A stretch of DNA of 20,684 nt, from positions 1 through 20,684 of the forward strand of contig URQQ01000074.1 of the NCBI GenBank assembly GCA_900549995.1. The letters run 5' to 3'. The translations under genes were made by a program, and so were the position numbers. Numbering within the stretch: the stretch's first letter is position 1; each line of letters begins with the position of its first letter. The notes beneath the pieces are model-generated. The model was not told where the DNA came from. It searched no databases and was given only the letters and a program-made list of their open reading frames with translations. Below are positions 6,993 to 12,881 of this stretch, in pieces. The DNA is from an uncultured Lachnospiraceae bacterium (lineage in GTDB: Bacteria > Bacillota > Clostridia > Lachnospirales > Lachnospiraceae).

Positions 6993-7976
6993 TTATAATG
7001 TTAATGTTTTCAGCCCGTTTTTCATAAACTGAATATCTTCCTCACAGAGTGCCACCTTAAGGGCCTTTGCATTGTCACTGATCTGCTCTGGTTTTCTTGC
7101 GCCGCAGAGGACGTGAAGTCCCGGGATGGTAGAGGCAGTGAAGGCGATGATCAGATTGGCTGTTGAACAGTTGTATTTTTCAGTCAGGAACTGCCAGGAG
7201 GAGAGAAGGTTCAGCACCTGGGAACGGTTCTGGGGTTTCCAGAAGCGGTTGTTATTTCGCACGTCGGTAGGTGAAAGGACGGTATCCATTGTGACTTTCC
7301 CTGTTAAAAGTCCCTGTTCCAGCGGAGAATATGCCTGAATGGAGACTTCGTTTTTCTCACATGCAGGAACGAGGTCTGTGAGAATGTGCTGATCCAGAAT
7401 GCTGTATTTTTCCTGAATTACATCCAGCTGTCCCAGGCGGCAGTAGCCCTCAATATGTTCAGGCGTTACATTCGAGGCACCGATGGCACGTATTTTCCCC
7501 TCTTTTTTGAGGGACATCAGTGTATCCACTGTCTCCTCCAATGGATACAAAGTGAGGTCAGGGGACTGCCAGTGTGTGAAGAGGATGTCAATATAATCTG
7601 TTTGCAGACGCCTCAGGCTGGTCTCTACATCCGCGCGGATACTTTTTCCGGAGAGATCACGGTAGACCTCTTTGTCTTCCATTCTCTTGTGGTAACATGG
7701 GGTCACATGATCCCACTGCAGACCGCATTTGGTAGAGAGCAGAACTTTACTGCGCCTGTCTTTCAGTGCGCTGCCGACCACTTCCTCGCTGTGCCCGACT
7801 CCGTAGACGGGCGCAGTGTCAATCCAGGTAATTCCACGGTCAATTGCCTCGTGTATGGTGCGTATGGAAAGCTGGTCATCGTTGTCACCCCACCATTTTC
7901 CCCCGCCGATTGCCCAGGTTCCCATGCCGATGTATGGAACAGACAGCCCTGATTTACCGATCGTTGATGTTTTCAT
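6993..7976 (-). CDS. Aldo/keto reductase
   Basis: This is a cytosolic NAD(P)H-dependent reductase of the aldo/keto reductase superfamily, with a TIM-barrel fold. The 327-residue product has the complete catalytic tetrad: Asp53 and Tyr58 in WIDTAPVYG, Lys83 in STKCG, and His135 in LFTHWQ. The C-terminal GARKPEQISDNAKAL segment is the usual cofactor-binding part. The barrel motifs recall the branch that includes YajO and other sugar or aldehyde reductases; the substrate cannot be told from sequence. AAGGAGG before the ATG fixes the start at 7976. It lies 27 bases after the truA homologue on the same strand, so both are likely transcribed from the truA promoter. Confidence 0.93.
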   Translation of the reverse strand: MKTSTIGKSGLSVPYIGMGTWAIGGGKWWGDNDDQLSIRTIHEAIDRGITWIDTAPVYGVGHSEEVVGSALKDRRSKVLLSTKCGLQWDHVTPCYHKRMEDKEVYRDLSGKSIRADVETSLRRLQTDYIDILFTHWQSPDLTLYPLEETVDTLMSLKKEGKIRAIGASNVTPEHIEGYCRLGQLDVIQEKYSILDQHILTDLVPACEKNEVSIQAYSPLEQGLLTGKVTMDTVLSPTDVRNNNRFWKPQNRSQVLNLLSSWQFLTEKYNCSTANLIIAFTASTIPGLHVLCGARKPEQISDNAKALKVALCEEDIQFMKNGLKTLTL

Positions 7977-8003
7977 ATAGATTGTCCTCCTTTTAATATA
8001 GTA

Positions 8004-8747
8004 TTATTCGTAGGTTACATCCTGCAGATAAAGGCCTTTGGGGTCGGCAGGAGCGCTTCCGCAGACGTCACTTGAAGGATTCAGAATTGCTGACATTTCC
8101 TCTGCTTTTCTTCTGCCAAGTCCGATATCCAGCAGTGTGCTGACAATCATACGTGCCATGTTATGAAGAAAGTCATTCGCGCAGATGGTGATCTGGATCT
8201 CTTCGCCGTCGTTGTATATGTCAATATTGTAGATTTCTTTTTCTGTAGATTTCCCCCTTTTTACCGTAGAAAAATCCTTGAAGTCGTGGCGGCCGGCAAG
8301 GACTGTGGCAGCCTGTTTCATCAAATCCGTATCGGGAGTCTTGAAGGAATAGAAAGTGTATTTGCGGTCAAAGACACTTGGAACTTCGCCGACTGCGATT
8401 CTGTAGAGATAAGTTCTTGAGAGGGCATTCAGACTTGCATGAAAGCGTTCCGGTTTATCCTCTGCCTCAAGGACTGCAATGTCCATTGGAAGATAACGGT
8501 TCAGATATTGTTTTATTTCGTATGTTTTCATATCGGTGGTTGTCTTAAAGCTGGCTGTCTGTCCATAGGCATGTACACCAACTTCGGTACGGCTTCCGCA
8601 GAATAATTCTACATCTTCCCCGGTCATTTTTTTGATTACTTCCAGAATTTTATTGGAAATAGTATTGGTCGACTCGCCTTTGCCTAGCCTTTGCCATCCC
8701 TGATAGCGGCTTCCGTCATATTCTATGGTAAGCTTAATATTTCTCAT
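8004..8747 (-). CDS. truA: TruA-family tRNA pseudouridine synthase homologue with Glu in place of the catalytic Asp
   Basis: TruA converts uridine to pseudouridine at tRNA positions 38-40. The 247-residue length and fold motifs fit: YDGSRYQGWQ (10-19), GVHAYGQ (57-63), SRTYLYRI (110-117), HDF and FLHNMARMIV near the C-terminus. The signature that normally reads GRTDxGVHA, with the nucleophilic Asp (Asp60 in E. coli), reads SRTEVGVHA here. Codon 8583-8585 is GAA on the minus strand, so residue 55 is Glu. This Asp is regarded as essential in all known pseudouridine synthases. Clostridia often carry two truA genes, one in the ribosomal-protein region; this copy lies outside that setting and is likely the paralogue. 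It may be inactive, altered, or a tRNA-binding protein. AAGGAG fixes the start. Confidence 0.9.
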   Translation of the reverse strand: MRNIKLTIEYDGSRYQGWQRLGKGESTNTISNKILEVIKKMTGEDVELFCGSRTEVGVHAYGQTASFKTTTDMKTYEIKQYLNRYLPMDIAVLEAEDKPERFHASLNALSRTYLYRIAVGEVPSVFDRKYTFYSFKTPDTDLMKQAATVLAGRHDFKDFSTVKRGKSTEKEIYNIDIYNDGEEIQITICANDFLHNMARMIVSTLLDIGLGRRKAEEMSAILNPSSDVCGSAPADPKGLYLQDVTYE

Positions 8748-8776
8748 GTCATATTCTCCTTCAAAATTAAAATTAG

Positions 8777-8805
8777 TTTTAGTATAACAAATAATATGCT
8801 ATAAT
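8777..8805 (+). promoter_or_regulatory. Probable promoter of the unknown gene-thioesterase pair
   Basis: TGC-TATAAT (8797-8805) is an extended, perfect -10; TTTTAG (8777-8782) is 17 bases upstream of TATAAT. Transcription would start about 30 bases before the ATG at 8843. Confidence 0.58.
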
Positions 8806-8809
8806 GAAA
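8781..8809 (-). promoter_or_regulatory. Possible truA promoter
   Basis: On the minus strand TATACT (8781-8786) lies 17 bases after TTTCAT (8804-8809), a weak -35. It overlaps the divergent promoter of the next gene, so the two could compete for polymerase. Confidence 0.42.
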
Positions 8810-8842
8810 GCGATTTAGCGTAAAATGAAAGGTGGGACACGG

Positions 8843-9337
8843 ATGATAAAATCTATGTCTAAAGATGAATTTCTGAATAAAGGTGTCATTTTTGCAGACA
8901 ACATAAAAGAGGCATTGGAACTTTATGAATCGGTGCTTTTGTATGGAACGAAAGTTCAGATGGAGGAATTCTTATGGATGGCGTTTCGGAAGAATGAAGA
9001 GGATGCTTACGCAGATTTCTATTACCCGGTTCTTTCAGAGGAACAAAAGAACGCATTTACAGCCGGGTTGAGCGAGGAAGAAAAGGAGACACTTTCTATA
9101 CTGGAGACAGAGAAAAAACAGGTATATTATCCTCTGAAACGGGAGAATCTGAAATTTTTTGCGGAGATAACAGCGAGGGAATGGCTGTTTTCAACATTTT
9201 ATTTTCACAGGATGGAAGCAATGCTTTGGGGAAATTATGGAATGAAGTATCCGTTGTTCTGTAAGGAAAAAGAAACGCTTGCAAAGTATGTCAAAACAGC
9301 AGAATTATGTGGATTGGAGATAGGGAAATGTCAGTAG
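8843..9337 (+). CDS. Protein of unknown function, coupled to a thioesterase gene
   Basis: I do not recognise this 164-residue protein. It is acidic, rich in Glu, Lys and aromatic residues, with no signal peptide or clear membrane segment. It reads as mostly helical, with a tryptophan- and tyrosine-rich middle and end (residues EFLWMAF, YADFYYPV and EWLFSTFYFHRMEAMLWGNYG). The start is set at 8843 because GGTGGG lies before it; an ATG 18 bases upstream in the same frame sits inside that leader and has no site of its own. Its last 10 bases overlap the thioesterase gene, which implies translational coupling and perhaps a related job, but no function can be given. Confidence 0.75.
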   Translation: MIKSMSKDEFLNKGVIFADNIKEALELYESVLLYGTKVQMEEFLWMAFRKNEEDAYADFYYPVLSEEQKNAFTAGLSEEEKETLSILETEKKQVYYPLKRENLKFFAEITAREWLFSTFYFHRMEAMLWGNYGMKYPLFCKEKETLAKYVKTAELCGLEIGKCQ

Positions 9338-9804
9338 AGGAACGAAAAGTAACAGAATCTATGGTTGAGACGGTGCACATGGTGCGCCCGAATCATTTGA
9401 ACAGTGCAGGGCGGCTTTTTGGAGGAATTCTGATGCAGTGGATCGATGAGATTGCAGGTCTTGTTGCAAAGCGCCATACGAGGATGAACGTCATTACCGC
9501 ATCGGTTGACAACCTTCATTTTCTGAAAGGGGCATATCAGGGAGATGTGGTAGTCCTGATTGGAAAAGCAACCTATGTGGGAAATACGTCCATGGAGGTG
9601 AGGGTAGATACTTACGTAGAGAATCTGGAAGGTGAGAGAAAACCAATCAACCGTGCCTTTTTCACCATGGTGGCGCTGGATTCAAATGATAAGCCGACAA
9701 AGGTGCCAAGACTGGTTACGGAGACGATGCAGGAAAAGATGGAGTGGGAAAGTGCAAAGAAACGCAGAGAAATCCGTATGATGAGAAAAGAAGAAGGATT
9801 TTAA
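9328..9804 (+). CDS. Acyl-CoA thioesterase (hotdog fold, YkhA/YciA type)
   Basis: These enzymes hydrolyse acyl-CoA to free acid and CoA in the cytosol. The 158-residue product has the family motif NSAGRLFGGILMQWIDEIAG (residues 25-44), in which Asn25 and Asp40 are the usual catalytic positions, followed by VDNLHFLKGAYQGDVV, the substrate-loop strand of the hotdog fold. The C-terminal tail is charged and probably helical. The start at 9328 has GGAG and GGG upstream, inside the end of the preceding gene, with a 10-base overlap. A longer open frame begins at 9307 but lacks this support. Chain-length preference is unknown. Confidence 0.93.
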   Translation: MSVEERKVTESMVETVHMVRPNHLNSAGRLFGGILMQWIDEIAGLVAKRHTRMNVITASVDNLHFLKGAYQGDVVVLIGKATYVGNTSMEVRVDTYVENLEGERKPINRAFFTMVALDSNDKPTKVPRLVTETMQEKMEWESAKKRREIRMMRKEEGF

Positions 9805-9807
9805 AAG

Positions 9808-9834
9808 GCCGGCTGTCTCCTGAAAACAGCCGGC
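9808..9834. terminator. Hairpin between the thioesterase gene and the converging unknown gene
   Basis: GCCGGCTGT (9808-9816) pairs exactly with ACAGCCGGC (9826-9834), nine-base loop. On the minus strand it is followed by CTTTTAAAA, which suits termination of the gene ending at 9845. On the plus strand a T-run appears only about 12 bases later. Confidence 0.7.
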
Positions 9835-9844
9835 AAAATAACAG

Positions 9845-10132
9845 TTATTTTTTTGTCTTTAAGAGGGAACTTACCATATTGACCGTTTTGTCAATCTGGT
9901 CTTGTTCCTTTTTTGGTTTGCCGCTTTTCATCAGATCCAGAATCAGATTCATTTCCTCCGGAGAGAAGCGGATCCCCTGCTTATTCGCGTTTGTAATCAG
10001 AGAGAGAAGAACAGGTGCCAGACTGTTGCCTGATTTTCCTGCTGTCTGTGCTGCGGCTGTTTTAATCAGTTCCAGTTTCAGCGGGTCCATATCCTTCATT
10101 GCCGGGTGATTCATCCATGCGTCCATTTCCAT
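9845..10132 (-). CDS. Small helical protein of unknown function
   Basis: I do not recognise a named family in this 95-residue protein. It begins with a Met/Asp-rich stretch (MEMDAWMNHPAMKDMDPLK), continues with a probable helix rich in Ala and Leu, and ends in a lysine-rich tail. No membrane segment or signal is seen. AAAGGAG lies at the right distance from the ATG at 10132. The first 71 bases lie inside the end of the upstream gene in another frame, so translation is likely coupled. The pair looks like a conserved two-gene unit of Lachnospiraceae, but that is from general memory and needs a search. A hairpin follows the stop. Confidence 0.75.
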   Translation of the reverse strand: MEMDAWMNHPAMKDMDPLKLELIKTAAAQTAGKSGNSLAPVLLSLITNANKQGIRFSPEEMNLILDLMKSGKPKKEQDQIDKTVNMVSSLLKTKK

Positions 10133-10607
10133 TGTTATCATCTCCTTTCTGCAGAGTGTCTGCAAACATTGCGTTATACATATCGAACATATCCTGCTGT
10201 TCAGGCGAAAGCATTCCCTTCATGAGATCCATCGGGTTTAACCCTCCTTCTGAACTGTCCCCGGACATATCCATGTTCTGGAAAGCAGAAGCCATATCCA
10301 TCATATTTAATATATTCAATATCATGTCAATGGTGTCAGCGCTTCCTTCAGGCATATACGGCCTGATCTTGCCGAGGATGTCAGCTGCAGACAGCTGTTC
10401 ACTTTCAAAACCCTGGGAGTGTATATTGTGGCCCGGATTGTGGAAGACTTCTATTGTACGTGTAAGTTCCATGAACTTCACGTATACGGCCAGGAAACGC
10501 TGTCTGGCAGGAGGAACATATGGAAGCAGCAGTTTTATCGTCTGCATCTGCTGGGTAGATACCATGCTGTCAAAAGGCGTCATATATGTTTTTTCATTTT
10601 GGTCCAT
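10062..10607 (-). CDS. Met-rich protein of unknown function, first of an overlapping pair
   Basis: I do not recognise this 181-residue protein. The N-terminal half (LLLPYVPPARQRFLAVYVKFMELTRTIEVF, in part) looks like a compact helical domain. The second half is methionine-rich (NMMDMASAFQNMDM, LNPMDLMKGML) with a SPEQQDMFDMYNAMF helix. The last 25 residues are Gly/Asp/Asn-rich and probably disordered, and this tail is what overlaps the next gene. The start at 10607 is chosen for its AGGAG site; an upstream ATG in the same frame (10649) has none. No signal peptide or membrane helix is seen. The gene is divergent from a 45-residue protein gene, sharing a region with a perfect dyad. Confidence 0.75.
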   Translation of the reverse strand: MDQNEKTYMTPFDSMVSTQQMQTIKLLLPYVPPARQRFLAVYVKFMELTRTIEVFHNPGHNIHSQGFESEQLSAADILGKIRPYMPEGSADTIDMILNILNMMDMASAFQNMDMSGDSSEGGLNPMDLMKGMLSPEQQDMFDMYNAMFADTLQKGDDNNGNGRMDESPGNEGYGPAETGTD

Positions 10608-10659
10608 AAGCTCTCCTAAGTTATAACGTTGTAAATGTATATGAGACAAAAAGCGGATT

Positions 10660-10674
10660 TATGAAACTTTCATA
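10660..10674. promoter_or_regulatory. Perfect 7+1+7 dyad in a divergent intergenic region
   Basis: TATGAAACTTTCATA is a perfect inverted repeat with a one-base centre. It overlaps a TATAAT sequence (10673-10678) between the minus-strand pair and the plus-strand 45-residue gene. It could be an operator for a dimeric regulator; no regulator gene is adjacent. Confidence 0.4.
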
Positions 10675-10713
10675 TAATATATGGTAACGATTCAGCCATG
10701 CATAGATCGTACA

Positions 10714-10741
10714 TTGCCGAAACAGGCTGTCGTCATATAGA
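10714..10741 (+). promoter_or_regulatory. Possible promoter of the 45-residue protein gene
   Basis: TTGCCG (10714-10719) and TATAGA (10736-10741) are 16 bases apart, each matching four of six bases. The leader would be under 20 bases. This is a weak call. Confidence 0.3.
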
Positions 10742-10765
10742 GGAAAAGAAAAGGAGGAAATCAAA

Positions 10766-10903
10766 ATGGCAAGAAAATTAATTATTGATGGAAGTGCAGT
10801 ATATGAATTAGATGAGGAATGTATGCTGAAAAAGAGAACAGATGAAAGCGCAAAGAACAAAAGCAATCAGGAAGAAAAAGAAAAAAATAAAGAAGAGAAA
10901 TAA
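10766..10903 (+). CDS. 45-residue charged small protein
   Basis: This short gene has a textbook start: AAGGAGG (10751-10757), then ATG nine bases later. The product begins MARKLIIDGSAVYELDEECM and ends in a tail made almost only of Lys, Glu, Asn and Gln. The first 20 residues look like a small beta-structured or peptide-like module with one Cys; the tail is probably disordered. I recall similar short proteins in Lachnospiraceae but no function. It has no signal or membrane segment. It is divergent from the overlapping unknown pair and is followed by a region with two competing hairpins. The strong ribosome site and codon pattern make it likely real. Confidence 0.75.
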   Translation: MARKLIIDGSAVYELDEECMLKKRTDESAKNKSNQEEKEKNKEEK

Positions 10904-10904
10904 A

Positions 10905-10939
10905 AAGAATGTGCCCCGGTACATTCTTGTGCCGGGCAC
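10905..10939 (+). terminator. Competing hairpins after the 45-residue gene
   Basis: AAGAATGT (10905-10912) pairs with ACATTCTT (10921-10928). Alternatively GTGCCCCGG (10911-10919) pairs with CCGGGCAC (10932-10939) with one bulged C. The two cannot form together. Neither has a T-run after it. Position right after the stop codon suggests an end-of-transcript structure. Confidence 0.4.
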
Positions 10940-10993
10940 GGCTGCCTCATAGTCTTATGGTCAGAATAAAACAGAGTACTTTCCAGTATTAAA

Positions 10994-11034
10994 AAAGCCA
11001 GAGTCGGCGGTGTATCACCGCCGGCCCTGGCTTT
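10994..11034. terminator. Terminator of the Gly/Cys-rich protein gene
   Basis: A 19-bp stem (10994-11012 with 11016-11034, three-base loop) has one A-C mismatch and one G-U pair. On the minus strand it is followed by a run of six T, making a canonical terminator for the gene ending at 11053. The plus-strand side has only a short T tract. Confidence 0.85.
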
Positions 11035-11052
11035 CATAATTTCATCAGATGA

Positions 11053-11283
11053 TTAGCAGCATCCACATCCGCCATTGTTACCGCCGCCGAATCCGCCGCA
11101 GCAGCAAAGAAGAATGATGATCCATAAACAGCTGTCGCCGCCGAATCCACCGCCGCATCCGCATCCGTCACCGTGTCCGCCGCAGCAGCAAAGTAAGATG
11201 ATGATCCACAGGCAAGAACTCATACCTCCGTTTCCACAAGACTCGCATCCACAGCCACAGTTTGTTGCAGTTAAATCACTCAT
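11053..11283 (-). CDS. Gly/Cys-rich repeat small protein (chorion-class high-cysteine type)
   Basis: The 76-residue product holds about 17 Cys and 23 Gly. SCLWIIILLCCCGG occurs twice exactly (residues 23-36 and 51-64), each copy being a short hydrophobic run ending in three cysteines, separated and ended by Gly/Cys tracts (GCGCGGGFGG, CGCC). Similar clostridial proteins are labelled 'chorion class high-cysteine HCB protein 13' in databases from compositional similarity to insect eggshell proteins; the function is unknown. The amphiphilic, cross-linkable make-up would suit a surface, spore-coat or membrane-attached role, but this is inference. GGAGG lies seven bases before the ATG. The gene has its own strong terminator and is divergent from cobT, so it is a single-gene unit. 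Confidence 0.85.
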   Translation of the reverse strand: MSDLTATNCGCGCESCGNGGMSSCLWIIILLCCCGGHGDGCGCGGGFGGDSCLWIIILLCCCGGFGGGNNGGCGCC

Positions 11284-11364
11284 GTTAAATCCTCCATATA
11301 TGTTATTTACAATTCCATAATATGTAGGAGGGCTTATTTATGTTTCATGATATCCCGAAAAAAT

Positions 11365-11393
11365 TTTAATTCTTTTCCAAAATGTGATACAAT
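11365..11393 (+). promoter_or_regulatory. Probable promoter of the cobT operon
   Basis: TTTAAT (11365-11370) and TACAAT (11388-11393) are 17 bases apart, with TGA just before the -10. Transcription would begin near 11400, giving a leader of about 64 bases. Confidence 0.5.
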
Positions 11394-11394
11394 A

Positions 11395-11442
11395 GCGACG
11401 AAAGTTCCCGAGAAAGCGGAGCGTCAATGACGAACGCAGGGA
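11395..11442 (+). ncRNA. Candidate structured leader before cobT
   Basis: The leader can fold as a nested stem: TCCC (11406-11409) with GGGA (11439-11442), GCG (11416-11418) with CGC (11435-11437), and CGTC (11422-11425) with GACG (11429-11432), separated by purine-rich internal loops (GAGAAA, GAG, AA). The sequence GACGAA occurs twice (11397 and 11429), and both copies could pair with CGTC, allowing two states. It does not resemble the cobalamin riboswitch (no B12 box) or another class I can name. A structure, and regulation by it, is inference. Confidence 0.35.
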
Positions 11443-11463
11443 TAGAAAAAGGAGGTACTTTTG

Positions 11464-12522
11464 ATGAATATAGAAGAGACGGTGCGTCAGATCCGCCCTC
11501 TGATGGCGGCGCCGATGGAGGCATGTAAAGCAAAATGGAACAGTCTGGCAAAACCGATTTACGGGCTGGGGCGTCTGGAAGAAGTATTTATGCAGATTGC
11601 AGGAATTCAGGGGACGGAAGAGATAAAGATTGATAAGAAAGCTTTGATTGTCATGTGCGCGGACAATGGGGTGGTAGAAGAAGGTGTTTCTCAGACAGAC
11701 AGCAGTGTGACTAAAGTGGTTGCGGATAATTTCTCAAAGGGGCATACGACTGCCTACATCATGGCCAGGAGAGCTTTAGTTGATGTGTTTCCTGTGGACA
11801 TCGGAGTGAATGAGAAGACGGAAATCTATGATGGCCTGAAAGTGCGCTGCGGGACAGGCAATATGACGAAGACTCTGGCAATGACGAGGCAGGAAGCAGA
11901 ACAGGCAGTGGAAGCCGGGATAAAGATGGCGTATATGTGCAAAGAAAAAGGGTATCAGATCCTGTTGACCGGTGAGATGGGAATCGGCAATACGACGACG
12001 AGCAGTGCGGTGGCGGCGGTGCTTCTTGGGGAATCAGCAGAAGCTGTCACCGGACGAGGTGCGGGGTTGTCTTTTGAGGGACTTAAGAAAAAGCAGGATG
12101 CCATTTTAAGAGCGCTGAAACTGCATGCGCCGGATAAAAAGGATCCAATTGATATACTCTCAAAAGTAGGCGGACTTGATATCGCAGGGATGGCCGGCGT
12201 ATTTTTGGGAGGCGCCGCATGCGGGGTCCCAGTGGTGATCGATGGGTTTATCTCAGCGGTGGCGGCACTGCTTGCGTCGAAGTTTACCCCGCTTGTGAGG
12301 AGTTATGCGATTCCGTCGCATCTTTCTAAGGAACCTGCAGCGGAGCTGGTCATGAGACACCTTGCAATGGAGCCATACCTGAATCTCAGTATGGGACTTG
12401 GGGAGGGTACCGGTGCAGTGGCACTGATGCCGCTTCTGGATATGGCGATGGATGTATACCGTGGGATGGATACGTTTGAGCAGATTGAGATTGAACCGTA
12501 TCAGCCTTTTGGATGTCATTAG
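11464..12522 (+). CDS. cobT: Nicotinate-nucleotide--dimethylbenzimidazole phosphoribosyltransferase
   Basis: CobT transfers the ribose-phosphate of nicotinate mononucleotide to a lower-ligand base, giving alpha-ribazole phosphate for the nucleotide loop of cobalamin. The 352-residue product has the expected length and motifs: LIVMCADNGVVEEGVS (61-76), the glycine-rich GEMGIGNTT (170-178) and GLGEGTGA (311-318), where Glu314 corresponds to the general base Glu317 of the Salmonella enzyme. AAAGGAGG ends about nine bases before the ATG at 11464; a TTG just upstream is not preferred. It heads a three-gene corrinoid operon after a possibly structured leader. Anaerobes may use bases other than dimethylbenzimidazole, which sequence cannot settle. 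Confidence 0.96.
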   Translation: MNIEETVRQIRPLMAAPMEACKAKWNSLAKPIYGLGRLEEVFMQIAGIQGTEEIKIDKKALIVMCADNGVVEEGVSQTDSSVTKVVADNFSKGHTTAYIMARRALVDVFPVDIGVNEKTEIYDGLKVRCGTGNMTKTLAMTRQEAEQAVEAGIKMAYMCKEKGYQILLTGEMGIGNTTTSSAVAAVLLGESAEAVTGRGAGLSFEGLKKKQDAILRALKLHAPDKKDPIDILSKVGGLDIAGMAGVFLGGAACGVPVVIDGFISAVAALLASKFTPLVRSYAIPSHLSKEPAAELVMRHLAMEPYLNLSMGLGEGTGAVALMPLLDMAMDVYRGMDTFEQIEIEPYQPFGCH

Positions 12523-12540
12523 GCGGAAATGGGGGAGAAG

Positions 12541-12876
12541 ATGGAACTCATATTCATTACCGGTGGTGCAGGACAGGGAAAACGTACATATGCCAGGGAA
12601 AAATATAAAGACTGGAAGATGATTTTTGACTACGAAGAGGTTGTCAGGAAAGATTTGGATGCGGGAAGAAATCCTCTGGAAACCGCAAGAAAGCTTTTAA
12701 GGACACATGACAGGCTGGTCATAACGATGGCAGAAGTAGGGGCAGGTCTGGTTCCCATCTCAGGAGAGGATCGGAAATACCGTGATCTGGCAGGGGAGAC
12801 AGGATGCTTTCTGGCAGAACAGGCAATGGAAGTGTACCGGATGTTCTCCGGAATAGAAATGAAACTGAAAGGGTGA
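12541..12876 (+). CDS. cobU: Shortened CobU-like adenosylcobinamide kinase/guanylyltransferase
   Basis: CobU normally phosphorylates adenosylcobinamide and then attaches GMP, passing through a GMP-histidine intermediate. Full-length CobU is about 180 residues; this product has only 111. The N-terminal P-loop is recognisable but changed: GGAGQGKR (8-15), with Arg where Ser/Thr follows the lysine. The C-terminal part is well kept: EVGAGLVP (65-72), YRDLAG (80-85) and the SGIEMKLKG end. The middle segment of normal CobU, with the HRxRR guanylylation histidine and the substrate strand, is missing. An alternative in-frame start at 12529 would add four residues. It follows cobT by 18 bases and precedes a precorrin-2 dehydrogenase by five. 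It may be a single-activity variant or a remnant; the intact frame argues for function. Confidence 0.82.
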   Translation: MELIFITGGAGQGKRTYAREKYKDWKMIFDYEEVVRKDLDAGRNPLETARKLLRTHDRLVITMAEVGAGLVPISGEDRKYRDLAGETGCFLAEQAMEVYRMFSGIEMKLKG

Positions 12877-12881
12877 ACACG

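Noticed and set aside
7386..7952. 188-codon plus-strand frame
   Set aside because: Antisense to the aldo/keto reductase gene with an intact tetrad.
10099..10626. 175-codon plus-strand frame
   Set aside because: It is antisense to the unknown 181-residue gene. The minus-strand reading has an AGGAG site and protein-like composition, so it was preferred, although neither is of known family.
11092..11217. Repeat array that might be a CRISPR or tandem-repeat locus
   Set aside because: There are only two copies, they encode an exact protein repeat, and the spacing is coding Gly/Cys sequence.
11284..11463. Cobalamin riboswitch upstream of cobT
   Set aside because: No B12 box and far too little sequence after the promoter for the roughly 200-base element; only a short unclassified structure is supported.
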